A DNA stretch of 64,000 nucleotides from Flavobacterium plurextorum (GTDB lineage Bacteria; Bacteroidota; Bacteroidia; Flavobacteriales; Flavobacteriaceae). Shown here in pieces: positions 8,457 through 16,720 of the stretch. The first letter of the stretch is position 1. Every line of letters starts with the position of its first letter. The stretch spans positions 38,274-102,273 of the forward strand of contig NZ_MUHD01000033.1 of assembly GCF_002217395.1 (NCBI RefSeq), read 5' to 3'. Under the pieces are notes generated by a model, which did not search any database, was not told the DNA's origin, and worked only from the letters and a program-made list of their open reading frames with translations. A program made the translations under genes and the position numbers.

Positions 8457-8486
8457 CAAATATACAATCTTTTTATATTTTTGCAA
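8457..8486 (-). promoter_or_regulatory. Bacteroidota promoter of the SRP RNA gene
   Basis: On the minus strand TTG (8484-8486) is separated by exactly 19 nt from TATATTTG (8457-8464), a full match to the Bacteroidota sigma factor consensus TTG-N19-TAnnTTTG. Transcription would begin within a few bases of the mature SRP RNA end. Confidence 0.8.
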
Positions 8487-8541
8487 GAGCTTTGCTGCTA
8501 TAAAAATATCGTTGTATATTGGCTTATTCAAATTTTAAACT

Positions 8542-9591
8542 ATGAAAAAATATAACTTCCTAGCTGTCATTTTATTAGGAACTACATTAATTGGATGTGG
8601 AGATAAAAATAAAAGTGAAAATTCTTTATTTAATATTGACGATTCTGCTTTTCCTGCCCATTTTCTTCCACAAGAAGCTGTTTCAATCGGAATTTCGAAC
8701 CCAAATTCGAAAGAAATCGACAGCGTTGCATACTTCGTTAACGATAAAAAAGTGGGAAGTAAAAAAGGAAATGAAAAATTTAAATTTGAACTAAAAGATC
8801 AAAGATTAGGTTATCAATATCTAAAAGCAACAGTTTATTATGGAGGAAACTCATCTGATGCTACTAAAAGAATTGAATTAGTTTCAAGTGTTGAACCAAA
8901 ATTACTCAACTATAAAGTTGTAAACACATATCCGCACGACACCAAAGCTTTTACAGAAGGTTTAGAATTTTATGATGGCGTTTTATATGAAAGTACAGGT
9001 CAAAAAGGAGATTCTTATTTTAGATCTGTAGATTATAAAACTGGAAAAGTGATTAAACAAGTAGATCTTCCGAAAGAGTATTTTGGCGAAGGAATTACTT
9101 TTATTAATGGAAAAGTTTTTCAATTAAGCTGGCAGGAAAAAACAGGTTTTATTTATGATGCTAAAACATTAAAACTTGAAAAAACATTCACCTACGACAA
9201 AGAAATTGAAGGTTGGGGAATGACAAATGACGGAAAATACATTTATCGTTCAGACGGAACTGAAAAAATCTGGAAGATGGATCCAAATACACAAAAGCTG
9301 ATTGACTATATCAATGTATATTCAGGAACTTCAAAAATTAAAGTTCTTAACGAATTGGAATATATTAATGGAAAGATCTATGCAAATGTTTGGCAAAAAG
9401 ATGCGATTGCAGTTATAAATCCAACTTCTGGAGCTGTTGAAGGCATTTTAAACCTATCTGGTTTACGCAAATTTATCAAACATCCAGAAGCCGAAGTATT
9501 AAACGGAATCGCTTACAACCCACAAACCAAAACCATATTTGTTACGGGAAAATATTGGGAGAAAATGTTTGAAATAACCGTTTCTGAATAA
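8542..9591 (+). CDS. Glutamine cyclotransferase family lipoprotein
   Basis: A 349-residue lipoprotein: the signal peptide ends in a lipobox (LIGCGDK, Cys19), so it is probably envelope-anchored. The C-terminal 250 residues match the Glu_cyclase_2 (PF05096) beta-propeller family: NTYPHDTKAFTEGLEF, LYESTGQKGDSYFR, EGWGMTNDGKYIYRSDG and GIAYNPQTKTIFVTGKYW. Plant-type and bacterial members convert N-terminal Gln to pyroglutamate. The N-terminal 100 residues are an extra domain with beta character (SVAYFVNDKKVGSK). It is divergent from the SRP RNA and followed by a long hairpin (9609-9670). Confidence 0.88.
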   Translation: MKKYNFLAVILLGTTLIGCGDKNKSENSLFNIDDSAFPAHFLPQEAVSIGISNPNSKEIDSVAYFVNDKKVGSKKGNEKFKFELKDQRLGYQYLKATVYYGGNSSDATKRIELVSSVEPKLLNYKVVNTYPHDTKAFTEGLEFYDGVLYESTGQKGDSYFRSVDYKTGKVIKQVDLPKEYFGEGITFINGKVFQLSWQEKTGFIYDAKTLKLEKTFTYDKEIEGWGMTNDGKYIYRSDGTEKIWKMDPNTQKLIDYINVYSGTSKIKVLNELEYINGKIYANVWQKDAIAVINPTSGAVEGILNLSGLRKFIKHPEAEVLNGIAYNPQTKTIFVTGKYWEKMFEITVSE

Positions 9592-9608
9592 TAAAACAAA
9601 ACTAATAA

Positions 9609-9670
9609 GAACACAAATTTCACAGATTTCGCGAATTAGTTCGTGATAATTTGTGAAATTTGTGTTTTAT
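9609..9670. repeat. Long imperfect hairpin between the cyclotransferase and hutI genes
   Basis: ACACAAATTTCACA (about 9610-9624) pairs with TGTGAAATTTGTGT (about 9653-9666), with an inner stem TCGCGAA/TTCGTGA and a short T-rich tail. It may terminate the upstream gene. Its inner part resembles hairpins found often between Flavobacterium genes, so I class it as a repeat with terminator capacity. Confidence 0.6.
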
Positions 9671-9683
9671 AACAATAACAATA

Positions 9684-10919
9684 ATGACAACATTAATAAA
9701 AAACATACAAGAACTGCTTCAAGTTCGCGAAACTTCAATATCAAAAGTTTCAGGAGCTGAAATGGCAATACTTCCAACCCTTAAAAATGCTTTTTTACTG
9801 ATACAAGACAATTTAATTGCCGATTTTGGATTGATGGAAAATCTTCCTGAAATCGATGCAGACGAAGTTATCGATGCCACAGGAAAAGTAGTTCTGCCAA
9901 CTTGGTGCGACAGTCACACTCATATTGTTTACGCCGGCAATCGCGAACAGGAATTTGTTGACCGCATTAACGGATTTACTTATGAAGAAATTGCTAATCG
10001 CGGAGGCGGAATATTAAATTCGGCTAAAAAACTAAACGAAACTTCAGAAGACGATATTTACGACCAATCTAAAATTCGTCTTGAAGAAGTAATGCAGTTA
10101 GGAACTGGCGCTGTCGAAATAAAATCAGGTTACGGACTTACGATTGAAGGTGAATTAAAAATGCTTCGTGTAATTAAAAAACTAGCCGAAAATTATCCTA
10201 TTTCAATAAAAGCTACTTTTTTGGGCGCTCATGCTTTTCCAACACATTACAAAGAAAACAAAGCGGGTTATATCGAAGAAATCATAACGCAAATGATTCC
10301 TGAAATTACTCAAAATAAACTTGCTGATTATATTGATGTTTTCTGCGAAAGCGGTTATTTTTCAGTTGAAGAAACCGAAAAAATAATGAATGCAGGAATA
10401 AAATCAGGCTTAACACCAAAAATACATGTAAACCAATTCAATTCTATTGGCGGAATACAAGCTGGCGTTAAATTTAAAGCCCTTTCTGTAGATCATCTTG
10501 AAATTATGAATCCTGAAGATATTGAAGCTTTAAAAGACACAGAAACGATGCCGGTTGCTTTACCATCATGTTCTTATTTTTTAAGTATTCCTTATACTCC
10601 AGCCCGCGAAATGATCAAAGCAGGTTTACCGCTTGCATTAGCAACCGATTTCAACCCCGGTTCTACTCCATCAGGAAATATGAATTTTGTTGTTGCAACG
10701 GCTTGTATAAAAATGAAAATGACTCCTGAAGAAGCTATAAATGCGGCTACAATTAACGGAGCTTATGCAATGGGACTTTCTGAAACACATGGAAGTATCA
10801 CAAAAGGAAAAAAGGCCAATCTTATCCTGACCAAACCAATTTCTTCTTATTACCAAATACCTTACGCTTTTGGCAGTAATTTAATTGAAAGTGTTTTTAT
10901 AGAAGGAAAAATTATATAA
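9684..10919 (+). CDS. hutI: Imidazolonepropionase
   Basis: Third enzyme of histidine degradation: it hydrolyses 4-imidazolone-5-propionate to N-formimidoyl-L-glutamate. The product has 411 residues, the normal family length. As an amidohydrolase it shows the metal motif HTH (His78, His80) in CDSHTHIVYAGNR, the substrate loop GGGILNSAKKL, GAVEIKSGYGLT, KATFLGAH, and LATDFNPGSTPSGNM near the C-terminus. The ATG at 9684 starts MTTLIKNIQELLQV; a TTG 24 nt upstream lies inside the hairpin and is rejected. A HutG-like gene follows 1 kb downstream, separated by an opposite-strand gene. hutH and hutU are not in the window. Confidence 0.95.
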   Translation: MTTLIKNIQELLQVRETSISKVSGAEMAILPTLKNAFLLIQDNLIADFGLMENLPEIDADEVIDATGKVVLPTWCDSHTHIVYAGNREQEFVDRINGFTYEEIANRGGGILNSAKKLNETSEDDIYDQSKIRLEEVMQLGTGAVEIKSGYGLTIEGELKMLRVIKKLAENYPISIKATFLGAHAFPTHYKENKAGYIEEIITQMIPEITQNKLADYIDVFCESGYFSVEETEKIMNAGIKSGLTPKIHVNQFNSIGGIQAGVKFKALSVDHLEIMNPEDIEALKDTETMPVALPSCSYFLSIPYTPAREMIKAGLPLALATDFNPGSTPSGNMNFVVATACIKMKMTPEEAINAATINGAYAMGLSETHGSITKGKKANLILTKPISSYYQIPYAFGSNLIESVFIEGKII

Positions 10920-10948
10920 CAGCAATATCTTCAAATAGTTTTATCAAT

Positions 10949-10984
10949 AAAAAAAGGTCTGCGAGAAATCACAGACCTTTAATA
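10949..10984. terminator. Bidirectional terminator between hutI and the coiled-coil gene
   Basis: AAAGGTCTG pairs with CAGACCTTT around a GAGAAATC-type loop, with A run before and T-rich sequence after. It serves two convergent genes. Confidence 0.8.
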
Positions 10985-11017
10985 TTTTAGTGGTATTATT
11001 ACTTAAGCGACGTGGTA

Positions 11018-11896
11018 TTATCTTAAACTGAAGCTTGTTTTAGAAACCAACTCATCATTATCAAAAACATTGATAAAGTAAGTTCCTTTAGCAAAATCTT
11101 TACCTGGTAAATCTTCAGTAACATTTACGCTTTTGTTCTCATATTGAACAGTAGTTTTAAAGCTGTATGTTAATGATTTATCACCAAAACTTTCAGTTTT
11201 CTTATCACCTAAAACGTTATTTTTAGAATCAATTACTTGAACATAATACGTTTTATCACCAGACTTAGCGATTTGATTTTCAGCAATTGTAAAGCTTACT
11301 TTCAAAACATCGGCACGGCTTGCTTTATCAGTTTCAACTTGTTTTCCTGAGCTTTTCAATTTGTAAGCTGCAGTTTTAGTATTTAAAACTGATAATTTAG
11401 AACCTCTTTCTACAGTTTTAGCCAATTCTTCATTTTGGCCAACTAGTACTTCGTTATACTTTTTAGATTCTCCCAATACTACAATAGTACTATCTCTTTG
11501 AGTAGTTAAAACACCATTTTGTTTTTTCAACTCATCGTTTTCAGCAACTAAAGTTTTCATTTTACCTTGCATTGCTTGAACTTGAGATCTGAATTTAGAA
11601 ACGTCACCTTTAGATTTGTTCAAATCATCCATTAAAGCTACTACTTTATCTCTTTCTTGAATTAATTCATCAGACATTGAAGTATTCTCTGCAATTGCAG
11701 CATCATAAGTCGCTTTTAACTCTTGCAAATCTTTCATAACAGATTCTTTCTCTGTCATAGTCGTTGTAAGTTCAGTTTTAACCACTTCAGTATCAGAAGA
11801 AAGTTTAAAAACATACACTAAGCTACCAATTAGTAGGACTGCTAAAACTGCGATAATCGCCTTTAGACTTGAATTGTTGTTCTTTGGGTTTTCCAT
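11018..11896 (-). CDS. Membrane-anchored coiled-coil protein, unknown function
   Basis: A 292-residue protein without a recognised family. A transmembrane helix (IIAVLAVLLIGSLVYVF, about 14-30) is followed by some 150 residues of predicted coiled coil rich in Glu, Lys, Asp and Leu (MTEKESVMKDLQELKATY, FRSQVQAMQGKMKTLVAENDEL). The C-terminal 110 residues (ADVLKVSFTIAENQIAKSG, YYVQVIDSKNNVLGDK, GTYFINVFDNDELVSKTSF) look like a beta-sandwich. This gives a picture of an anchor, a spacer and an extracytoplasmic domain. It lies alone between hutI and the hutG-like gene on the opposite strand. Confidence 0.8.
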   Translation of the reverse strand: MENPKNNNSSLKAIIAVLAVLLIGSLVYVFKLSSDTEVVKTELTTTMTEKESVMKDLQELKATYDAAIAENTSMSDELIQERDKVVALMDDLNKSKGDVSKFRSQVQAMQGKMKTLVAENDELKKQNGVLTTQRDSTIVVLGESKKYNEVLVGQNEELAKTVERGSKLSVLNTKTAAYKLKSSGKQVETDKASRADVLKVSFTIAENQIAKSGDKTYYVQVIDSKNNVLGDKKTESFGDKSLTYSFKTTVQYENKSVNVTEDLPGKDFAKGTYFINVFDNDELVSKTSFSLR

Positions 11897-11994
11897 ATTG
11901 AATAATTTTCTTTAAAAACAAATTTAAGAATTAATATATCGTAATAACGTAAGTTGACGCAATTATATTATTTTTGGAAAATATTTTTTTTTTA

Positions 11995-13041
11995 ATGGAA
12001 AAACTAATTCCTTTTACAGTCAATGATTTGGCAAAAGTCACAAATCATCGAAGCGGCGAAATAAAATTTGGAGAAAAAATGATTGTCATTCCTAAGGGAG
12101 CTGATAAAATCAAATTTTTACAAGAAAGCGAAGCAAAATATGTTCTTTTGGGAATCCCAGAAGATATAGGCGTGCGTGCTAACTACGGCAGACCCGGAGC
12201 TGCTTCTGCTTGGGATAGTGCCATAAAAAGCATTGCCAATATTCAGCATAATCGCTTTTGCAAAGGCAGCCAGATTATAGTTCTAGGACAACTCAATGTT
12301 TCCGAAGAAATGCGCAATGTTGAAAATCTAGATTTTAACGACATTGACGACCGATCTAAACTAAGTCAATTGGTAGAAAAAATCGACAAAGAGGTTTCGC
12401 ATATTATTTTTACTATAATTAAAGCTGGAAAAACTCCAATTATCATTGGCGGTGGTCATAATAATGCCTACGGAAACATTAAAGGTTCGGCTTTAGCCAA
12501 AGGAAAACCCATTAATGCAATAAATTTTGATGCCCATTCAGATTTTAGAATTCTCGAAGGCCGCCACAGCGGAAATGGATTCTCGTACGCTTACGAAGAA
12601 GGTTTCCTAAAAAAATATTTCATTTTTGGGCTCCATGAAAATTATACTTCAAAAAGTGTTCTAGACATTATCAAAAAACTAGAAGACCGCGTTCGTTACA
12701 ATACTTACGACAGCGTCAATATTCGTAAAGAAAAAGACTTTGACAAAGAAATGGCTCTTGCACTTGAATTTATAAAAACAGATTCATTTGGAATTGAAAT
12801 TGACTTAGATGCAATTCCAAACATTGCCAGCAGCGCAATGACTATAAGCGGATTCTCGGTTGAAGAACTCAGACAATTTATTTCTTTTTTCGGACAGCAT
12901 AAAAATGCAGCATATCTTCATATTTGCGAAGGTGCACCAGATTTAGCCGATTCTCCAAATAACAATTTAATTGGAAAATTAATTGGTTATTTAGTTACCG
13001 ATTTTGTGAAAGCCAATAACGAAAAAGAAAAATCACAATGA
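11995..13041 (+). CDS. hutG: Formimidoylglutamase-like protein (arginase/agmatinase family)
   Basis: A 348-residue ureohydrolase. Binuclear manganese motifs are visible: GGGH at about 152-155, DAHSD at about 179-183 (INFDAHSDFRILEGRHSGNG), and the DxD pair in FGIEIDLDAIPN. The proximity of hutI suggests it hydrolyses N-formimidoyl-glutamate to glutamate and formamide, the last step of histidine breakdown; arginase or agmatinase activity remains possible. The ATG at 11995 (MEKLIPFTVNDLAKV) is chosen over a TTG 21 nt upstream in a T-rich leader. No hairpin follows; the next gene has its own promoter box. Confidence 0.85.
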   Translation: MEKLIPFTVNDLAKVTNHRSGEIKFGEKMIVIPKGADKIKFLQESEAKYVLLGIPEDIGVRANYGRPGAASAWDSAIKSIANIQHNRFCKGSQIIVLGQLNVSEEMRNVENLDFNDIDDRSKLSQLVEKIDKEVSHIIFTIIKAGKTPIIIGGGHNNAYGNIKGSALAKGKPINAINFDAHSDFRILEGRHSGNGFSYAYEEGFLKKYFIFGLHENYTSKSVLDIIKKLEDRVRYNTYDSVNIRKEKDFDKEMALALEFIKTDSFGIEIDLDAIPNIASSAMTISGFSVEELRQFISFFGQHKNAAYLHICEGAPDLADSPNNNLIGKLIGYLVTDFVKANNEKEKSQ

Positions 13042-13113
13042 ACGACAACCGCTTTAAAACCACACATTTCCCAAATAATACAAGAATCAAATAAACGATT
13101 GACCGAATAAACC

Positions 13114-13121
13114 TATCTTTG
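13114..13121 (+). promoter_or_regulatory. -7 box upstream of the helicase gene
   Basis: TATCTTTG matches TAnnTTTG, 44 nt before the helicase ATG. No good TTG is seen at the ideal 19-nt distance, so the promoter is only half supported. Confidence 0.45.
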
Positions 13122-13164
13122 CACAGATTTTAGTACTTAAAACTAAAATCTTAATTACTAAGAT

Positions 13165-14412
13165 ATGTTATTCGAAGATTTATCACTTTCAAAAAGTATA
13201 CAAAAAGCCGTATTTGAAGAAGGCTATTTAAATCCTACCCCAATTCAGGAAAAATCAATTCCGATTGTTTTGGCTGGGCGAGATTTAATTGGCTGCGCGC
13301 AAACAGGTACGGGAAAAACTGCAGCATTTGCAATTCCTATCATACATCAATTACACCGAATTGTAGGCTCTTCAAAAAAGGCCAAACAAATTCGTGCTCT
13401 TGTAGTTACTCCTACTCGTGAATTAGCAGTACAAATTGGTCAAAGTTTTGACACTTATGCTAAATATACAAACTTAACACAGCTGACTATTTTTGGCGGC
13501 GTTTCACAAAACCCACAAGTTGAAGCTTTAAAAAATGGTGTAGATATTTTAGTAGCCACTCCAGGCCGCTTACTTGATTTACACAAACAAGGTTTTCTAG
13601 ATTTTAATCATTTGCATACTTTAGTTCTTGATGAAGCAGATCAAATGCTTGATATGGGTTTTATAAATGATGTAAAGAAGATTGTAAAACTGACTCCAAA
13701 AAACAGACAGACTTTACTTTTCTCTGCTACAATGCCTTTAGCAATTCGCGAACTGGCTGAAATGTTTTTACAAGATCCAGAAAAAGTAGAAGTTTCTCCA
13801 GTTTCTTCAACTGCCGAAAATGTAGAACAACGTATTTATTTTGTTGATAAAACAGAAAAAAGAAATTTATTATACCATTTGATAAAAAACGAAAACTTAT
13901 CGAATGTGCTTGTGTTTTCAAGAACAAAACATGGGGCTGATAATGTTGTAAAAGCACTTAGAAAAAAAGATATTCCTGCAGAAGCAATTCATGGAGATAA
14001 ATCTCAAAATGCAAGACAACGTGTCCTAGATGCTTTTAAAAACAAAGAAGTTGGCGTACTTGTAGCTACAGATATTGCTGCAAGAGGAATCGACATTGAA
14101 CAGCTTCCTTATGTTATCAATTTTGACCTTCCTAATATTCCTGAAACTTACGTACACCGAATTGGACGTACCGGGCGTGCAGGAAATGGAGGTATTGCAA
14201 TTTCATTTTGCGGAAAAGACGAACATCCATACTGGAAAGATATCCAAAAATTAATAAAAGTAGATGTTCAAACTATTACAGATCATCCTTACCCTTGGCA
14301 CGAAGGAAGTCCTGAAGCAGGTGAAAAACCTAAAAATTCAAACCGAAGCGGCGGAGCTCATAAATCGAGAAAATCAAATGCTTCTAAACAAAATAAAAAA
14401 CGCTGGTATTAA
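13165..14412 (+). CDS. rhlE: DEAD-box RNA helicase, RhlE-like
   Basis: ATP-dependent RNA helicase of 415 residues. The Q motif is NPTPIQEKSIP, motif I AQTGTGKT (46-52 region), Ia PTRELA, Ib TPGRLLDL, motif II DEAD at 156-159, motif III SAT, then IV VLVFSRTKHGADNV, V ATDIAARGIDI, and VI HRIGRTGRAG. The short C-terminal tail is basic (SGGAHKSRKSNASKQNKKRWY), as in RhlE-type proteins that act on ribosomal RNA or mRNA decay. Its last six codons form the left arm of a terminator, and its stop TAA overlaps that of the convergent kinase gene. Confidence 0.95.
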   Translation: MLFEDLSLSKSIQKAVFEEGYLNPTPIQEKSIPIVLAGRDLIGCAQTGTGKTAAFAIPIIHQLHRIVGSSKKAKQIRALVVTPTRELAVQIGQSFDTYAKYTNLTQLTIFGGVSQNPQVEALKNGVDILVATPGRLLDLHKQGFLDFNHLHTLVLDEADQMLDMGFINDVKKIVKLTPKNRQTLLFSATMPLAIRELAEMFLQDPEKVEVSPVSSTAENVEQRIYFVDKTEKRNLLYHLIKNENLSNVLVFSRTKHGADNVVKALRKKDIPAEAIHGDKSQNARQRVLDAFKNKEVGVLVATDIAARGIDIEQLPYVINFDLPNIPETYVHRIGRTGRAGNGGIAISFCGKDEHPYWKDIQKLIKVDVQTITDHPYPWHEGSPEAGEKPKNSNRSGGAHKSRKSNASKQNKKRWY

Positions 14413-14424
14413 CCAGCGTTTTTT
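14395..14424. terminator. Bidirectional terminator inside two convergent coding ends
   Basis: CGCTGGT (14401-14407) and ACCAGCG (14412-14418) form a perfect stem around ATTA, extended by A and T runs on both sides. The stem codes for the last residues of both the helicase and the hybrid kinase, and the loop carries both stop codons. Confidence 0.85.
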
Positions 14425-16595
14425 GCTTCATTTATTAAATAGTTTAAAATCTTAAACAACTTAACAGGTTCAAACGGTTTTACAATAATATCGTTTATTC
14501 CTGATGAAATTGCTTCATCTGTTATTTCATCTTTATCAAAAGCAGTTAAGGCAACTATTGGTGTTTTTATTCCCAAAAGACGGATTCTTTTCGTGGTTTC
14601 AAATCCATTCATTAAAGGCATATTAATATCCATTAAAATAAGATCAAACTCCTCAGTCTCTAATATCTTTAAAGCTCCGAATCCATCATCTACAACAGAA
14701 CAGATATAATTGTTTTTCTCGATAATTTTCTTGGTTACCAATTGATTAATCAAGTTGTCTTCAACAATTAAAATTTTATAGATCTCATTCGATGTTAAAT
14801 CAACCTCGATTTCTTCTATAATCTTTTTAGTTTTCTGAGGATCATGCTCGAATGGAACTTTAAAAGAGAAAGTGGTTCCTTTACCGAGATCACTTTCTAC
14901 ACTTATTGAGCTTCCAAAAAGCCCTAATAATCTTTTCACAATACTAAGCCCTAAACCGGTTCCTTGATAATCTTCATCTTTTCTTCCCACTTGAACAAAT
15001 TTTTCGAAAATTTTATTTTGATCAACAGCAGCTATACCAACTCCGTTGTCTTTTATTAAAAAATCTAAAAAGTAAAACTTCCCTTCAATTCGGTCCAGTT
15101 TAACCACAATATCGACTTCACCATTTTTAGTAAACTTTAAAGCATTACTAACCAAGTTCATTAAAATTTGAGCTAAACGAAGTTTATCTCCAATTAGATA
15201 TTCTGGAATCTTGTTGTCTATATCGATGTTTATTTTATTATTATTTTTTTGAGATAAAAAAGAAAGAGAGTTCTTGATTACAGTTATCTCATCAGAAATA
15301 TTAAATGTTAAGTTCTCCAGCACTACCTTATTTTCTTCAATTTTATTGATTTGAAGAATATCATTTACAAGCGACAATAAATATCTGGCAGAAAATTTCA
15401 AAGCACTTAAATGCTCGCTTCGTGCTAATTCCTTATGCTCATCGAGCAGCATATTCGTTATACCAACCACACCATAAAGCGGAGTACGTAATTCGTGGCT
15501 TATAGTCGAAATAAATTGAGTTTTCAGGAGTGAGGCTTCCTCTGCAATTTCTTTTGCTTTTAAAAGCTCTAAATTGTGTTTTTTCTTAAGTCTGATATTT
15601 TTAATTAAAGTAATAATCAGAAACAGCAAAATCAAAGAAATTAAAACAAACAGAATAACAATAATTTTTGATTTTTTGAGACTGTGATATTGTTCTACTT
15701 TTTCGCTCTCGACTTTATCAATCTGCCTTTTATATTCGTCTAATTCAAGATTAAAACCAGCAACAGTAGCTTTCTTAATTTTTTCATCATTATACAACTC
15801 ATCAGTAAGCTTGGTATACATCGAGAGATGTTCATAAGCTTCTTTAAGTCTGCTTTTTTTAGTTAAAAATCTTGAATATTCTAAATGAGCAAACGCTAAA
15901 TCAGATTTTTGAGTATTATCCTTTCCTGCTTTTATAGCTTTTATAAAAAAAGTATCAGCTAAGCTGTCTTCATTACGAAAATTGTGATAGATGCCATTAA
16001 ACATATTCACAACAATTTCCGTCAATTCGTCTCCGTACTTTTCCTTATTCTCATTTACATATTTCAGATACGGATAACCTTCCTCATATTTCTTAATATC
16101 AAAATACGCCCAGACAATATTTACATTACTAAAATAAACCTGACTTAAATCTTTAATTTTTAAACCATAAACAATCGATTTTTTATAATATTGAATTCCT
16201 TTCTCGAACTGTTTTTTTTCAAAACAGTACATATTTCCTAGATTATTATAAAGATTGTATTTAATAGAATCGTTTTTTGTTTTATTGGCATAATACAAAC
16301 TTTTGTTGTAAAAAAAGATTGCCTTGTCAACTTCTAACAACTCATTATAGTTTGCAGCTATAATATTATACGAACGAGAAATTAAGGTAGGATTCTTAGA
16401 ATTAGTTGCAGCATTTAGTGCAGCTCTTGAAATAATTAATGATTTTTCGAAGTTTGACTCTCTAAAATCAGCTAATGCTTTTTTTATAAGTTTATCGATC
16501 TTTGCTTCTGATATGGGTTCAGTTTGCCCGATCGCTGAATTGACAAAACAATTCAGAAATAGAAGAAGAAATAAAAAAATCCGTTTTCGGGGCAT
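14409..16595 (-). CDS. TPR-containing hybrid sensor histidine kinase
   Basis: A 728-residue protein. Signal peptide (to about residue 23), then tetratricopeptide-like repeats over about 30-275 (LYNNLGNMYCFEKKQFEKGIQYY), a coiled coil, a transmembrane helix at 310-331, a HisKA domain with His367 in FISTISHELRTPLYG, a HATPase domain (LMNLVSNALKFTKNG, DNGVGI, GTGLGLSIVKRLLGLFG), and a C-terminal receiver (ILIVEDNLINQLV, DLILMDINMPLMNGFE, IVKPFEP). The TPR part is predicted to be periplasmic and may sense a protein or peptide. No DNA-binding output domain is present, so a separate phosphotransfer protein or regulator is needed; none is adjacent. Confidence 0.93.
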   Translation of the reverse strand: MPRKRIFLFLLLFLNCFVNSAIGQTEPISEAKIDKLIKKALADFRESNFEKSLIISRAALNAATNSKNPTLISRSYNIIAANYNELLEVDKAIFFYNKSLYYANKTKNDSIKYNLYNNLGNMYCFEKKQFEKGIQYYKKSIVYGLKIKDLSQVYFSNVNIVWAYFDIKKYEEGYPYLKYVNENKEKYGDELTEIVVNMFNGIYHNFRNEDSLADTFFIKAIKAGKDNTQKSDLAFAHLEYSRFLTKKSRLKEAYEHLSMYTKLTDELYNDEKIKKATVAGFNLELDEYKRQIDKVESEKVEQYHSLKKSKIIVILFVLISLILLFLIITLIKNIRLKKKHNLELLKAKEIAEEASLLKTQFISTISHELRTPLYGVVGITNMLLDEHKELARSEHLSALKFSARYLLSLVNDILQINKIEENKVVLENLTFNISDEITVIKNSLSFLSQKNNNKINIDIDNKIPEYLIGDKLRLAQILMNLVSNALKFTKNGEVDIVVKLDRIEGKFYFLDFLIKDNGVGIAAVDQNKIFEKFVQVGRKDEDYQGTGLGLSIVKRLLGLFGSSISVESDLGKGTTFSFKVPFEHDPQKTKKIIEEIEVDLTSNEIYKILIVEDNLINQLVTKKIIEKNNYICSVVDDGFGALKILETEEFDLILMDINMPLMNGFETTKRIRLLGIKTPIVALTAFDKDEITDEAISSGINDIIVKPFEPVKLFKILNYLINEAKNAG

Positions 16596-16633
16596 TAATC
16601 GGCTAATTTTATCAAATATACATTTAAAAATTT

Positions 16634-16680
16634 AAAAAAAGAGCTGTATTTCAATTAAAAAATACAGCTCTTTTTTTATA
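16634..16680. terminator. Terminator between the symporter and hybrid kinase genes
   Basis: AAAGAGCTGTATTT pairs perfectly with AAATACAGCTCTTT, flanked by A and T runs. It ends the symporter transcript on the minus strand before the kinase gene begins. Confidence 0.85.
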
Positions 16681-16720
16681 TATAAAAACACGTTTTTCTA
16701 CTGAAAAAAGTATCTTTTTT

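Noticed and set aside
8591..8794. Second frame open inside the cyclotransferase gene
   Set aside because: It overlaps a well-supported lipoprotein and has no family features.
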